NCBI GenBank assembly: GCA_021802545.1
Contig: JAJZRS010000009.1
Coordinates: 33,523 to 97,522 of the forward strand
Direction of reading: 5' to 3'
Length of the DNA stretch: 64,000 nucleotides
From: Pseudomonadota bacterium
GTDB taxonomy: Bacteria; Pseudomonadota; Gammaproteobacteria; Burkholderiales; JABEVD01
Part shown: positions 47,649 to 56,312 of the stretch, piece after piece
How the letters are laid out: every line of letters begins with the position of its first letter
Position numbering within the stretch: position 1 is the stretch's first letter
The notes under the pieces: generated by a model
Told to the model about the DNA's origin: nothing
Database searches by the model: none
The model's input: only the letters and a program-made list of their open reading frames with translations
Made by a program: the position numbers and the translations under genes

Positions 47649-48629
47649 TTACTTCATTATCTTGAGCACAAGTCTCCCCCCGACATTTTCCAATGGGAAA
47701 TAGACCTTGTGGGTTTCAGGATCGACGACGACCACATGTGCGTTGTCGCTAAGGAAACCTTCCCAGATTTTTCTCATGCCACCGGACAAGTCGAAAATGG
47801 AAACGATGCCTTGTTCCCCTGCAACGTAAAGGCGATGCAGCCCTGGGTCGAAAGACAGAACGTCCGGATCCTGCCCGATCTCGAAAGAAGCGATGACTTT
47901 CATTGTGCTCATGTTCACGGCCAGCAGCCTGTTGTTATCCTGGCATGCTACGAATGCGAGGCGGTCATGCGCATCGATCAACAGCCCATGGGGTCCGGCG
48001 CATCCAGGTAGCCTATGGCTCGCGATAATCCTGTCTGATTCAGGATCGATTTCGATCAACTTATCGGAAGTCTGTGCATTGACGAAAATATTCCCCGAAG
48101 CGGGATCATACTGGGAATTGCCTACCTGGCTATTCAGCGGGATTGTCGCAACTCTCCTATTGCTTTGCGTATCGATGACAGTTTCAGTCTTGCCATGCTC
48201 ATCTGACACATAGAGCTTTTGCTGGTGTGGCGCATAGGCCATGCCGTCTGGATAGAATCCTCCAGGTATGCGCGAAATGATCTTCAAGCTTTTTTCGTCA
48301 ATTGCAACGATTTCATTCGTTGCCGTAGCCGAAGCATAAACCCTTCCAAGGCTGGGCACTGCGAGCACGCCATGAACATGGCCGATGTTTGGAACACTGG
48401 CTATCACCTTGTCATGGACGGTATCGAAAGCGATGACTGCGCTGTCACCAAGATGGGCAATGAACAATTCATGGATCTTGGGGGCGATGCTCGCATAATC
48501 GAGTCGCGTAGCATTTCCCGGAAGGGAAACCTCTGCTACCGTTTCCAAAGGGATCTTTGCGGCAGATGCTGCAATTGGCGCTGTAAACAAAACAGCAAGG
48601 AAGATCGTGCGTAGCCTCTTGATCATCAT
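47649..48629 (-). CDS. YncE-like seven-bladed beta-propeller, exported
   Basis: 326 residues with signal MMIKRLRTIFLAVLFTAPIAASA. Repeated strands (HELFIAHLGDSAVIAFD, GRVYASATATNEIVAID, KLYVSDEHGKTETVID, GNIFVNAQTSDKLIEID, RLAFVACQDNNRLLAVN, HRLYVAGEQGIVSIFD) make six or seven NHL/YVTN blades. It converges on the MFS gene. Such proteins may bind DNA or metal in the periplasm; the role here is unknown. Confidence 0.86.
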   Translation of the reverse strand: MMIKRLRTIFLAVLFTAPIAASAAKIPLETVAEVSLPGNATRLDYASIAPKIHELFIAHLGDSAVIAFDTVHDKVIASVPNIGHVHGVLAVPSLGRVYASATATNEIVAIDEKSLKIISRIPGGFYPDGMAYAPHQQKLYVSDEHGKTETVIDTQSNRRVATIPLNSQVGNSQYDPASGNIFVNAQTSDKLIEIDPESDRIIASHRLPGCAGPHGLLIDAHDRLAFVACQDNNRLLAVNMSTMKVIASFEIGQDPDVLSFDPGLHRLYVAGEQGIVSIFDLSGGMRKIWEGFLSDNAHVVVVDPETHKVYFPLENVGGRLVLKIMK

Positions 48630-48823
48630 ATCGTCTATGGTTCCTGAAATCTTTGAATGTAACTGAGAGGAATTAGGCGAACATGAATCCTCTTCAAATC
48701 TTTTTCACCAGTATAGTTTGCACTATTGGATAGATTGACCTCAGTTCAGGCTGTCCGACAATTCACCGCTACGAAGCGGACTCTAGAAGGGCTTGTCTGC
48801 GGAAAGGAAGACTGGCAGCTACT

Positions 48824-48902
48824 GGCACGGAGTACGAATACGAAGACGTGTCAGGAAGCAGCCATTCGATTTTTTCACCAGTCTTCCAAAGACTGTTTTC
48901 GG
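48824..48902 (-). repeat. 79-bp dispersed repeat, copy A (reverse)
   Basis: Reading on the minus strand it begins CCGAAAACAGTC and ends ACTCCGTGCC. It has the same length as copies at 55939-56017 and 62481-62559, with about 57 of 79 matches to the latter by hand. A further inverted ACTCCGTGCC occurs at 48921-48930. The block 48630-49131 is otherwise without a gene I can support. Confidence 0.6.
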
Positions 48903-49131
48903 CGGCGACCTACAATAGGAACTCCGTGCCCTGAACTGCCGTTCGAGTCGCCAGGAGCTAACCGGCCGATATCCGAATACAGAAGTCACTCCTTGCAGCT
49001 AATCGCGGACAAGGACTTTAAAGGGTATGCTGTTGAGTGACCGAATCGTGGCTTAATCTCAGGCAATTAGGCTGTAAAGCATCTTCTGTTTCTGGAGAGG
49101 TTTATCTGGGCTTCAAACATTTCATGAATTA

Positions 49132-49872
49132 ATGGCTATGAACGAGAATAAGCTAAAAGAAAGCGCTGCTTCTTTGTTAAATGACATGAAATCGACTGCG
49201 GCTAGAATGCGCGAGCTGATCGTCGCTATGCCCCCTCATGATTTGCTCGGCTATATCTACGCCCAGCGCATAATGAAAGCGATAGCCGACCAAAGTGTTG
49301 ATCAGGGGCAGCGCGAAACGAATAGCACAGAAGACCTTATCAATGAAACCCAGTTCCTGCTTGAATATGTGCACGCGGTTCTCGCGTCAGATGCAGATCC
49401 TACGGCAATGAAATTTGACGAAGCTCAGTGCACCGAGCTGCTTGAACTAAGCAGCAAACTGCTAAAGGATGCCATGTGGTTTGCGATGGCCACGTCTGCC
49501 GATACCAAAGACGGCATCTTCGGTCCCGGCACCGCAGACATCGAGGTTCAAGCAAAACTCAACTGGGTCATGCTACGCGGCAATCGGTACCAAGTTTTGG
49601 AAGGAGAGTTTTACCACTACGTTCTGACCCCTCACGATGATGTCTTGAAAGAAGTGTATGGTATCGGTGCCTCCGATATCGCTGAAGGTTTCCAAGACAT
49701 GTCCGACGCTACGCGTTTTGGGCATGCAAATGCTATCAAGGAAATGATGAAGCAGTTTGAGGCAGCTCAGGCCTTCGCCGCAGCTCAAGACAAGCCACTG
49801 GATGACGTCATGGAGGAGTGGACCGCGGCCAATGCAGAACTGTCGAAAGCTGCCGGGGGGGGCGATGGATGA
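49132..49872 (+). CDS. hypothetical helical protein, partner of the nuclease/SEC-C gene
   Basis: 246 residues, mainly helical and acidic (ESAASLLNDMKSTAARMREL ... FDEAQCTELLELSSKLLKDAMWF ... EMMKQFEAAQAFAAAQDKPLDDVMEEW). No motif that I recognise; no signal or spans. It overlaps the next gene by 8 bp, so the two are coupled. ATG 49132 has no clear ribosome binding site. Confidence 0.72.
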   Translation: MAMNENKLKESAASLLNDMKSTAARMRELIVAMPPHDLLGYIYAQRIMKAIADQSVDQGQRETNSTEDLINETQFLLEYVHAVLASDADPTAMKFDEAQCTELLELSSKLLKDAMWFAMATSADTKDGIFGPGTADIEVQAKLNWVMLRGNRYQVLEGEFYHYVLTPHDDVLKEVYGIGASDIAEGFQDMSDATRFGHANAIKEMMKQFEAAQAFAAAQDKPLDDVMEEWTAANAELSKAAGGGDG

Positions 49873-51475
49873 CATGCTTTGGGGCGGTATCGCCAACGTG
49901 AGCCGTCACACGAAGTTGCCGCCAATGCTTTTGGCTGACTTGGCGTACCGGCGCGGAGAAGAAACCGAGTTTTATGCGACGGGTGACTCCTTTGCTGGGA
50001 CACCCTACCGGACACTTCCTGCGCGGAAGAAACCCCTAATTCAGCTTGGATCGGACTACTATGCCATCGATCCGTGTTTTACCCGTGACGCAGGGTATCG
50101 TGCGCTTCTCTACAACCTCCTTCAGCGAAAGCCAGACTATAGGAAGACGTTTGAAGAACGGCAGAAGTCGATGAGCGAAGCTGCTTTCGCCGACATTCTC
50201 GCAGTTCAGCTTCCCGGCGCCACGGTTCTCCAGGAGATCTACTACAAGGATCCTGCCAGCAAGCAGTGGTCCGAAAACGACACGCTCATCCTGATCGATG
50301 ACGTGCTGTTTCTGGTTGAAGCCAAGGCAGGAGCGGCTGCTAGCATTGCGTCGCCGGCGCTTGATTTCAGTCGCCACGCTCAGTCCGTGCAAGATTTGGT
50401 ACTCAAGGCGTATAAGCAGTGCGAACGCTTCTTCAACTACCTAGCCTCTGCTGATGAAGTGCCGTTGTACCACCGCGTCAACGGCAAGTATGTAGAGTGC
50501 TGCCGTATCAACCGTTCCAACTACCGCGTGATGGTGCCGATTGGGCTAACGGTCGAGTCTTTCGCCCCCTTTTCATCGTACTGCAAGGAGCTGCCGCAGA
50601 TTGAACCGCTACTTGGGAAGTATGCCTTTGTTTCGCTGTCCATTGACGACTTGTTCGTGCTCAAGCGGTTCCTGCCCACCCCCGGCTCGTTTGCCCACTA
50701 CATGGAGGTTCGACAAGCAGTAGCAGGGATCCGCCGTGCCTATCTTTTCGATGAGCTCAACCACTTGGGCGCGTACCTGACGAAGAACCGGTTCGACCTG
50801 GACATTGCTGACCAAGTGATAGGCGATAAAGAGAAGCTGGCTATCTGGAACGGTATGAGCGACATTGTAGACAGGAGCTTCGAGAGTGAAGATTGGGAAA
50901 GCGTTCCGTTTCCGGCGCAGTACTTCCCGGGGGAGGTACAGAAGCTGCTTGAAGCACTAAATGCCACTAGAGCACACGGATGGCTTTTTGCCGAGAGTAA
51001 TATCCGTGACTTTGGCGAGGAAAGCCGGAATACTCTGTCCAAGATGCTATCCGATCTTCGCCAAACCCTGAACCAGCACCCTGCTCGTTACTTTATTTTG
51101 TCCGATGACGCCATGCCGCTCTTCGTCTGGCTTCAACGACAGGATCTGCAAATTAACTGGAAAAGAGTGAATGATAAGGCTAGCGCAGCTGCATTAGCTG
51201 TCAATGCCGATAACGTTATCGGCATCGTCGCAGAGGTTGGTGCCGATGGAGTCTACAAACAAGCACAACCTTTCGCGGTACACATACCAACGGTGCTAAC
51301 TGAAGAAAACGAATACATTTACGAAGATGCTGCGCGAATGTCGCAACACAAGCGGGTGATGAGTCTCAACCAGCCTAAAGGAGCCATCTCTCGAGGGAAG
51401 GCCAAAAAGCCGGGTCGGAATGATCCGTGTCCGTGCGGCAGTGGCACGAAATTCAAAAAGTGCCATGGCCGTTAG
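49865..51475 (+). CDS. predicted PD-(D/E)xK nuclease with C-terminal SEC-C motif
   Basis: 536 residues from ATG 49865, preceded by a GGGGGG run; the longer frame overlaps the partner gene. A nuclease-like core is visible: E124 in VLQEIYY, Asp139 in SENDTLILIDD, and E152-A-K154 in LFLVEAKAG, spaced as in PD-(D/E)xK enzymes. Residues 520-534 are a SEC-C zinc motif (RNDPCPCGSGTKFKKCHG) as in SecA tails. The middle (150-510) is unfamiliar. The combination, with a coupled helical partner in a repeat-bounded accessory region, suggests a defence or toxin-like unit (inference). Confidence 0.78.
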   Translation: MDDMLWGGIANVSRHTKLPPMLLADLAYRRGEETEFYATGDSFAGTPYRTLPARKKPLIQLGSDYYAIDPCFTRDAGYRALLYNLLQRKPDYRKTFEERQKSMSEAAFADILAVQLPGATVLQEIYYKDPASKQWSENDTLILIDDVLFLVEAKAGAAASIASPALDFSRHAQSVQDLVLKAYKQCERFFNYLASADEVPLYHRVNGKYVECCRINRSNYRVMVPIGLTVESFAPFSSYCKELPQIEPLLGKYAFVSLSIDDLFVLKRFLPTPGSFAHYMEVRQAVAGIRRAYLFDELNHLGAYLTKNRFDLDIADQVIGDKEKLAIWNGMSDIVDRSFESEDWESVPFPAQYFPGEVQKLLEALNATRAHGWLFAESNIRDFGEESRNTLSKMLSDLRQTLNQHPARYFILSDDAMPLFVWLQRQDLQINWKRVNDKASAAALAVNADNVIGIVAEVGADGVYKQAQPFAVHIPTVLTEENEYIYEDAARMSQHKRVMSLNQPKGAISRGKAKKPGRNDPCPCGSGTKFKKCHGR

Positions 51476-51634
51476 GAGCTATCCGGATCTGTTTATTGAC
51501 GTACCGAGACTTCGCGTTTTTTCGACCTTACAATGCCAGCATGGTCGAATTGTACGCAGTGGAGGTAGGGCGGGTTTCAAAGTCGAGCAGCCATTCGATG
51601 GTCCGCTCTATAAACGCTATGAGAGGTCGCTCTT

Positions 51635-51720
51635 GGCACGGAGCACCTGTTCGCTGAGATGGAAAGCAGCCATTCGTGGTAAAGAACCGTGGAACGGCAG
51701 ATTACCGCCACCTACCGGCC
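51635..51720 (+). repeat. degenerate copy of the dispersed repeat
   Basis: GGCACGGAGCACC followed about 25 bp later by GCAGCCATTCG matches the reverse form of the 79-bp family in a decayed state. It lies in the 331-bp gap between the SEC-C gene and the DUF6880 gene, where I see no gene. Confidence 0.4.
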
Positions 51721-51806
51721 CGACCTGGCGAAACTGACTAACGACCGTTTTGGCCGAGTTTGAGTCCGTCAATCCAGTTAAAATTGTATCGCTTTCCAAG
51801 CAGCAG

Positions 51807-53153
51807 TCATGCTGAAACTGCCCGCCAGAAGCTCGTTTTCTTGCCATGATTCATGCGCAGTGAGTCGTAGTACTTCTTGTGATTTCCAATAGCCCCCCAA
51901 TCTGTCACCTGTTCCGATATACGCTGGAGCTTGTGGAGATATTTGGCGCCATGAGGATAGGTCTTGGTTTTGGCGCGCCGCAATATGGAATCCAGCAATG
52001 CACGGTATAAGATGGTCGCCCCAAGCCATTTGGCGGATGCAGCCATGTCTTCAGCCATGGGCACCAACCAATGGTAATGATCACCATTGATCTGATCTGA
52101 TCGGTCCAATACGTATCTTTCTGCTTCATTCATGCGTTCCATCTGGATCAGGAATTGCGCATCCGAATATGAAAACTGTCCTGCATTAAGAATTTCGCTG
52201 ACTTCATGGTCAATAATGACGTCCTTCTGTTCTTCGCCGACGACTTCCAGCAGTGTCTTGAAGGATGGCGCGCTCCGTCCTGCTTTGAAAATCCGCCAGG
52301 CGACTTCCCGTTGGCCCTCAATGTTTCCCAGCATGCCGTAGACTTCCAGCAGCAACCGTTCTCGATTATCTGCCATGAATCGCTCATCTTGAGACACCTG
52401 CTCCAGCCAATTCAGTGCAACCGCAGCATTGCCTGCCGCTACATATGCTTGGGCAATATCGATGCATGTGGAAGTCGAAATCTTTTCATGAGATGCGAGA
52501 CGTGCTTTTTCGAACATCCCGGGGTCTCGAATCTGCATGGCGAGGGACTCGACGCAATGCAGCCAATGTCTGCGTCGATATGGTTCGGTCTCCCTCTCCG
52601 AAAGTTCTTCAAGGCTGATCACCAAGTCTCTGATCAATGCTTCAGAGAGGAACTCTTGCGCCCGGTCGATAAGGGCAACTCGGATACCAAATTCGTCATT
52701 CTTGTTCAGATCGAGAAGAAGTTTTACCAGTAGTGCCTTGTCATCGCAATGGATGGCGTAAGCCGAGAAAGCTTCAGCAGCATCATATTGGTAGACATCG
52801 CCGACATGTCCGCTGGAATCGTCACATCGCTCGATGCTGGCCTGATCCGTTTCGCAGAAGTCGGCGACAAGCTTTGCACCCAGGCAGGGGTCCCTGACGC
52901 TTTCCTGAAGATCCTTGAGCACGAAGCGCAATTCTTTTGCAAATTGAGCAGAATCACCCCATGGAATGAATCGCCTGGATCGTTTGAGACCTGACAGCTT
53001 TGACTTGAATGACTTGACGATATCGTCGGGTGTGGAGATCAATCTTTCCACCACATCGCCTGCCCTTGCGTCGTGGAGTGACAAATCAAACAATGCCGTT
53101 GCCAGTTTTTCAGGGCCGAGCGCTTCCAGTTTTTTCCTTTTATCTTCGTCCAT
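51807..53153 (-). CDS. DUF6880-like helical-repeat protein
   Basis: 448 residues from ATG 53153 (MDEDKRKKLEALGPEKLATAL); the frame also extends to 53249 without a ribosome binding site. Helical repeats of TPR/HEAT style fill the middle (ISTSTCIDIAQAYVAAGNAAVALNWLEQ). The end AKYLHKLQRISEQVTDWGAI and the terminal HGKKTSFW matches my memory of DUF6880 proteins. Function unknown. Confidence 0.8.
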   Translation of the reverse strand: MDEDKRKKLEALGPEKLATALFDLSLHDARAGDVVERLISTPDDIVKSFKSKLSGLKRSRRFIPWGDSAQFAKELRFVLKDLQESVRDPCLGAKLVADFCETDQASIERCDDSSGHVGDVYQYDAAEAFSAYAIHCDDKALLVKLLLDLNKNDEFGIRVALIDRAQEFLSEALIRDLVISLEELSERETEPYRRRHWLHCVESLAMQIRDPGMFEKARLASHEKISTSTCIDIAQAYVAAGNAAVALNWLEQVSQDERFMADNRERLLLEVYGMLGNIEGQREVAWRIFKAGRSAPSFKTLLEVVGEEQKDVIIDHEVSEILNAGQFSYSDAQFLIQMERMNEAERYVLDRSDQINGDHYHWLVPMAEDMAASAKWLGATILYRALLDSILRRAKTKTYPHGAKYLHKLQRISEQVTDWGAIGNHKKYYDSLRMNHGKKTSFWRAVSA

Positions 53154-53389
53154 TGTGCGAAATTTAGATTCTGGCGGGATTTGTTGGCAAACCATGTCAG
53201 TGAGAAGAATTATGCAGTTTTCCACAGCATTTGTGGACAACCATGACATACGATAGCAAAAATGCCTGTCAATTCAAGTTACGCACTGGCCGGAACAACA
53301 TGGAAGCAATTCATTTTTTCTTGCGCTCAACAGAGGCACGGGAAGCAATATTCAAAATTCTTCCGAAACAGGTCCGACATTTTCGGGCT

Positions 53390-53433
53390 GGGCACAACTC
53401 GGGCACGATTTGGGCACAGGCTGGGCACGGACG
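53390..53433 (+). repeat. four GGGCAC repeats at exact 11-bp spacing
   Basis: GGGCACA/G begins at 53390, 53401, 53412 and 53423, each followed by four variable bases. The period is about one helical turn. The array lies in the 785-bp gap between the DUF6880 and DsrC-like genes. It could be a binding array such as integrase arm sites. Confidence 0.55.
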
Positions 53434-53549
53434 AATTTGCGGGTGACTGAATGACCTTTGGTCAATTTCGGTGGTGCGCCCGACAAGATAAAAGTGGGCA
53501 CTGGGAACAGAGCTTTGCGCTGCCATGAATATACAGCAAGGACCGCATG

Positions 53550-53673
53550 TCGGCCTTTGCCGACTGTGGGTTGCTTCGCCAGGTCGGGCAGCAAGGTGCC
53601 AGTAACCCGCCGCTCAACCACGGATTATCCTGAACGACAGCTTTGCCTTTCGGCGAACAGGAGCCTCGTGCCA
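53550..53673 (+). repeat. 124-bp dispersed repeat, copy 2
   Basis: Aligns ungapped with 8114-8237 at 96 of 124 positions, same orientation, including the hairpin TCGGC-CTTT-GCCGA. No protein is likely here. Confidence 0.65.
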
Positions 53674-53834
53674 TTTACAGCCGTCTGGAAATCTTGCGTA
53701 GATATCCATTTTGTATGAATAGGCAGACATTTGCATTGTCATTTAAAGACACATGCCAATCTTCGGACTTTAAGATGTATGTACAATGCATTTTTATATT
53801 GACATGATTTCTTTGTCCGACTACGATGGAATTG

Positions 53835-53857
53835 AATATATCAACTCCTGATATATT
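53835..53857. promoter_or_regulatory. perfect inverted repeat before the DsrC leader
   Basis: AATATATCA-N5-TGATATATT is a perfect 9-bp inverted repeat about 100 bp before the dsrC-like start. It is likely an operator for a dimeric regulator acting on the promoter. It does not match FNR (TTGAT-N4-ATCAA). Confidence 0.6.
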
Positions 53858-53860
53858 GGT

Positions 53861-53926
53861 GTTGCAAAGGCGCTCAGCCTTATCTGCAACGATGTTCGAG
53901 GGGGTTCCCTTTCCCCCTCTTTTTTT
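53861..53926 (+). terminator. structured leader with terminator hairpin directly before the RBS
   Basis: The leader forms a first hairpin at 53861-53890 (GTTGCA and AAGGC pairing with GCCTT and TGCAAC, 3-base bulge). A second at 53898-53919 pairs GAGGGGG with CCCCCTC over an 8-base loop and runs into seven T at 53920-53926. GGAG (53927) and the ATG (53939) of the DsrC-like gene follow at once. This is either an attenuator for the operon or the end of a short upstream RNA. Confidence 0.75.
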
Positions 53927-53938
53927 GGAGCGCTATCG

Positions 53939-54235
53939 ATGAATGCACCGACTGATGAAGAAGGATACCTCGTTAATCCTCAGGATTGGAGCGAAGATAT
54001 CGCAGCCCAATTTGCTCAACAGGAAGCCATTCAGTTGACCGATGAACACTGGGATGCAATTCGTTTCATGCGGGAATTTTATGCAGAGCATCAAGTTGCG
54101 CCGGATGTACGCTTCGTGATGAAACATCTCGGCCAACACCGGAATCGGGTTTTTGAACTCTTCCCCTACGGCTACGTTAAACAAGCTTGCAAGATCGCAG
54201 GCATGAAGCGACCGCGTGCCTGGAGCACAGGCTGA
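53939..54235 (+). CDS. DsrC/TusE-family protein lacking the penultimate cysteine
   Basis: 98 residues. The family pattern is clear (YLVNPQDWSEDIAAQFAQQE, LTDEHWDAIRFMREFYAEHQVAPDVR, FPYGYVKQACKIAGMKRPRAW). Cys84 fits the DsrC Cys-B. The partner Cys, normally 11 residues later and next to last, is replaced by Trp (RAWSTG). So the sulfur trisulfide chemistry of DsrC is not possible, and a regulatory or single-thiol role is more likely. GGAG sits just after a terminator. Confidence 0.9.
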   Translation: MNAPTDEEGYLVNPQDWSEDIAAQFAQQEAIQLTDEHWDAIRFMREFYAEHQVAPDVRFVMKHLGQHRNRVFELFPYGYVKQACKIAGMKRPRAWSTG

Positions 54236-54259
54236 TCAGGACGCATTGGTAAATCCGCA

Positions 54260-55477
54260 GTGAATAACTGGAAGAGTTTCAGCTCGGCGCCCCATCGTCT
54301 TTTCTTCTTCGCGGGGGCTATTCAGGGCGTTTTGGCTATTTCATGGTGGCTTTATGACCTGGCCGGAAAGAGCTTTAACGTATTTCCCATTGTCTACTGG
54401 CCAATTGCATCGATCTGGATCCATGCCTTCTTGATGATTTACGGGTTCTTCCCATTTTTCATCTTTGGCTTCTTGATGACTGCCGCACCGAACTGGGTCA
54501 ACGGCAAAAAGGTAAAGCCTGCCTATTTCATCCCAGGGTTTCTGCTGATGGCAGTTGGTATGCTCTTGTTCTATTTTGCGCTGTTATCCGGACAGGACGT
54601 GATGTTCTTTTCGATCTGTCTGTACCTCCTGGGATGGGTAATAAGTACGTGGGCTCTGTTGGATGTAATTCTGACCAGTTCAAGCTCAACGCGCGACAAG
54701 GTTCATGCCTATATCGTCATCGGTAACGTGTTGATCGGCTGGCTGGGCGCATTCGCCTACCTGTTGTGGCTGCTGAACGGCCAATCTATTTGGCTGCGTA
54801 GTTCTTTGACAGCAGGCATATGGTTGTTCCTTCTGCCGATATTCCTCTCTGTCAGCCACAGGATGATACCTTTCTTTTCTAGCACTGCGCTGCAGAATTA
54901 CGAGCCGAAGCGCCCTTATTCGCCGTTATTCATGCTCTTGGCCGGGATGGCCGCGCACGCCTTCCTCAGCATGGCAGGAGAAATCCGTTACCTATGGGTA
55001 AGCGATCTGCCGATGGCAGTGCTCTCCTTCTATCTTTCAAGTTTATGGCAATTCGGACGTAGCTTGAGCGTGCGATTGCTGGCCATGCTGCACATCGGGT
55101 TCGCATGGCTTGCAATTGCGTTGATGTTGTATTCAGCGCAGAGTCTCACGGCTTTCATTTCAGGGCACGTCTGGTTAGCGATAGCACCTCTGCATGCGCT
55201 GACGATAGGGTATTTTTCATCTATGGTGCTTGCGATGGTCACGCGTGTCACCCTCGGACATTCAGGACGTTTGCTCCGGGCTGACAAAACTGTATGGTTG
55301 CTTTTTCTGGGTTTCCAATTCGCTGCCATTGCCCGAATACTGGGTGATTTTCCATTGGTCAGAGCTTCGAGTTTTTACATCATTGCGGCGTTAATCTGGC
55401 TTGTCAGCTTCGTGCTATGGGATGTCAAACACGTACCCATTTACTGGAAACAACGAATTGATGGAAAGCAAGGTTGA
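54260..55477 (+). CDS. NnrS family membrane protein
   Basis: 405 residues beginning with GTG, with about 12 membrane spans. Family signs include HRLFFFAGAIQGVLAISWW, the His-rich AFLMIYGFFPFFIFGFLMTA region, SVSHRMIPFF and MVLAMVTRVTLGHSGR. NnrS proteins are haem-copper proteins linked to protection from nitric oxide stress. The gene follows the DsrC variant and precedes a hemerythrin, suggesting an NO or microaerobic response operon. Confidence 0.9.
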   Translation: MNNWKSFSSAPHRLFFFAGAIQGVLAISWWLYDLAGKSFNVFPIVYWPIASIWIHAFLMIYGFFPFFIFGFLMTAAPNWVNGKKVKPAYFIPGFLLMAVGMLLFYFALLSGQDVMFFSICLYLLGWVISTWALLDVILTSSSSTRDKVHAYIVIGNVLIGWLGAFAYLLWLLNGQSIWLRSSLTAGIWLFLLPIFLSVSHRMIPFFSSTALQNYEPKRPYSPLFMLLAGMAAHAFLSMAGEIRYLWVSDLPMAVLSFYLSSLWQFGRSLSVRLLAMLHIGFAWLAIALMLYSAQSLTAFISGHVWLAIAPLHALTIGYFSSMVLAMVTRVTLGHSGRLLRADKTVWLLFLGFQFAAIARILGDFPLVRASSFYIIAALIWLVSFVLWDVKHVPIYWKQRIDGKQG

Positions 55478-55479
55478 AA

Positions 55480-55899
55480 ATGAGGCGTCATGTTGCCCTG
55501 ACTAATCTTTCTCGAGATCACCACCACGCCTTGGTGCTTGCGAAACATGCGCTACAGGCGGGGAGAGAAACTATCGACTGCCAAGCTGCCTTTGCCATGG
55601 AACTGGTCGATACATTTAGGCGAGAAATTGAAAAGCATTTCCAAAAGGAAGAAAGCAGTCTGCTGCCACTACTTGAGAAAGCAGGATTGGCCACGCCCGT
55701 AGCACGTGCTATCTCCGAGCATAACGCATTACGAGAATTGGTTGGCCGACTGAATGGCGGCGAGTTTTCCTGCCTCAGTGCATTCGCTGATTTATTGGTG
55801 GAACATGTACGATTTGAAGAACGTGATCTCTTTCTTTTAGCTGAATCAAAATTAACTCCGGAATTGCTTGCTCGCATTGATCAAGAATTATGCAATTAA
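55480..55899 (+). CDS. hemerythrin-domain protein
   Basis: 139 residues from ATG 55480, overlapping region of the NnrS stop. The ligand set can be traced: SRDHHHALVLAKHAL, EIEKHFQKEESSLLP, ISEHNALRELV and LVEHVRFEERDLF. The four-helix di-iron fold binds O2 or NO. Likely NO/iron stress role alongside NnrS. Confidence 0.9.
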   Translation: MRRHVALTNLSRDHHHALVLAKHALQAGRETIDCQAAFAMELVDTFRREIEKHFQKEESSLLPLLEKAGLATPVARAISEHNALRELVGRLNGGEFSCLSAFADLLVEHVRFEERDLFLLAESKLTPELLARIDQELCN

Positions 55900-55938
55900 A
55901 TGCCCCTATGGACATGGACTTCCAATTGAAGGTCGTCA

Positions 55939-56017
55939 CCGAAAGCAGTCACTGGCGGTCTTGCGGTAAAATTCAATGGTGGCTTCCTGGAACACCCCTG
56001 AATACGTACGCCGTGCC
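55939..56017 (+). repeat. 79-bp dispersed repeat, copy B
   Basis: Starts CCGAAAGCAGTCACTGG and ends GCCGTGCC; aligns ungapped with 62481-62559 at 61 of 79 positions. It lies in the 412-bp gap between hemerythrin and diguanylate cyclase genes, where no gene is supported. Confidence 0.65.
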
Positions 56018-56312
56018 CATTTCTGCTGGACGAATCACCAGATGTCGAACGGCAGATGTGCAAATAGAGCCGTCGTTCCGTGCGGCTACTCACGGACAAC
56101 ACCTCAGGCTTTCTGGCCTTTCGTATGGCTGGCTGCATCAATCAGCAATGCGTCCGTTATCCATCAATGGCTTTCATACTACGTTACAACGAGAATTTTG
56201 TCGCCGCTTAACCCATTGGAATCCAAGGCTTGTCAGATCTCAGTACTCGTAAGAGTAAAGAAAGCATATCCTGATATAATTAATCTAAGTTATTAATAAA
56301 ATTAATGGGGGC

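Noticed and set aside
53390..53433. CRISPR-like array
   Set aside because: Units are 11 bp with 4-bp variable parts, far too short for CRISPR, and there are no cas genes.
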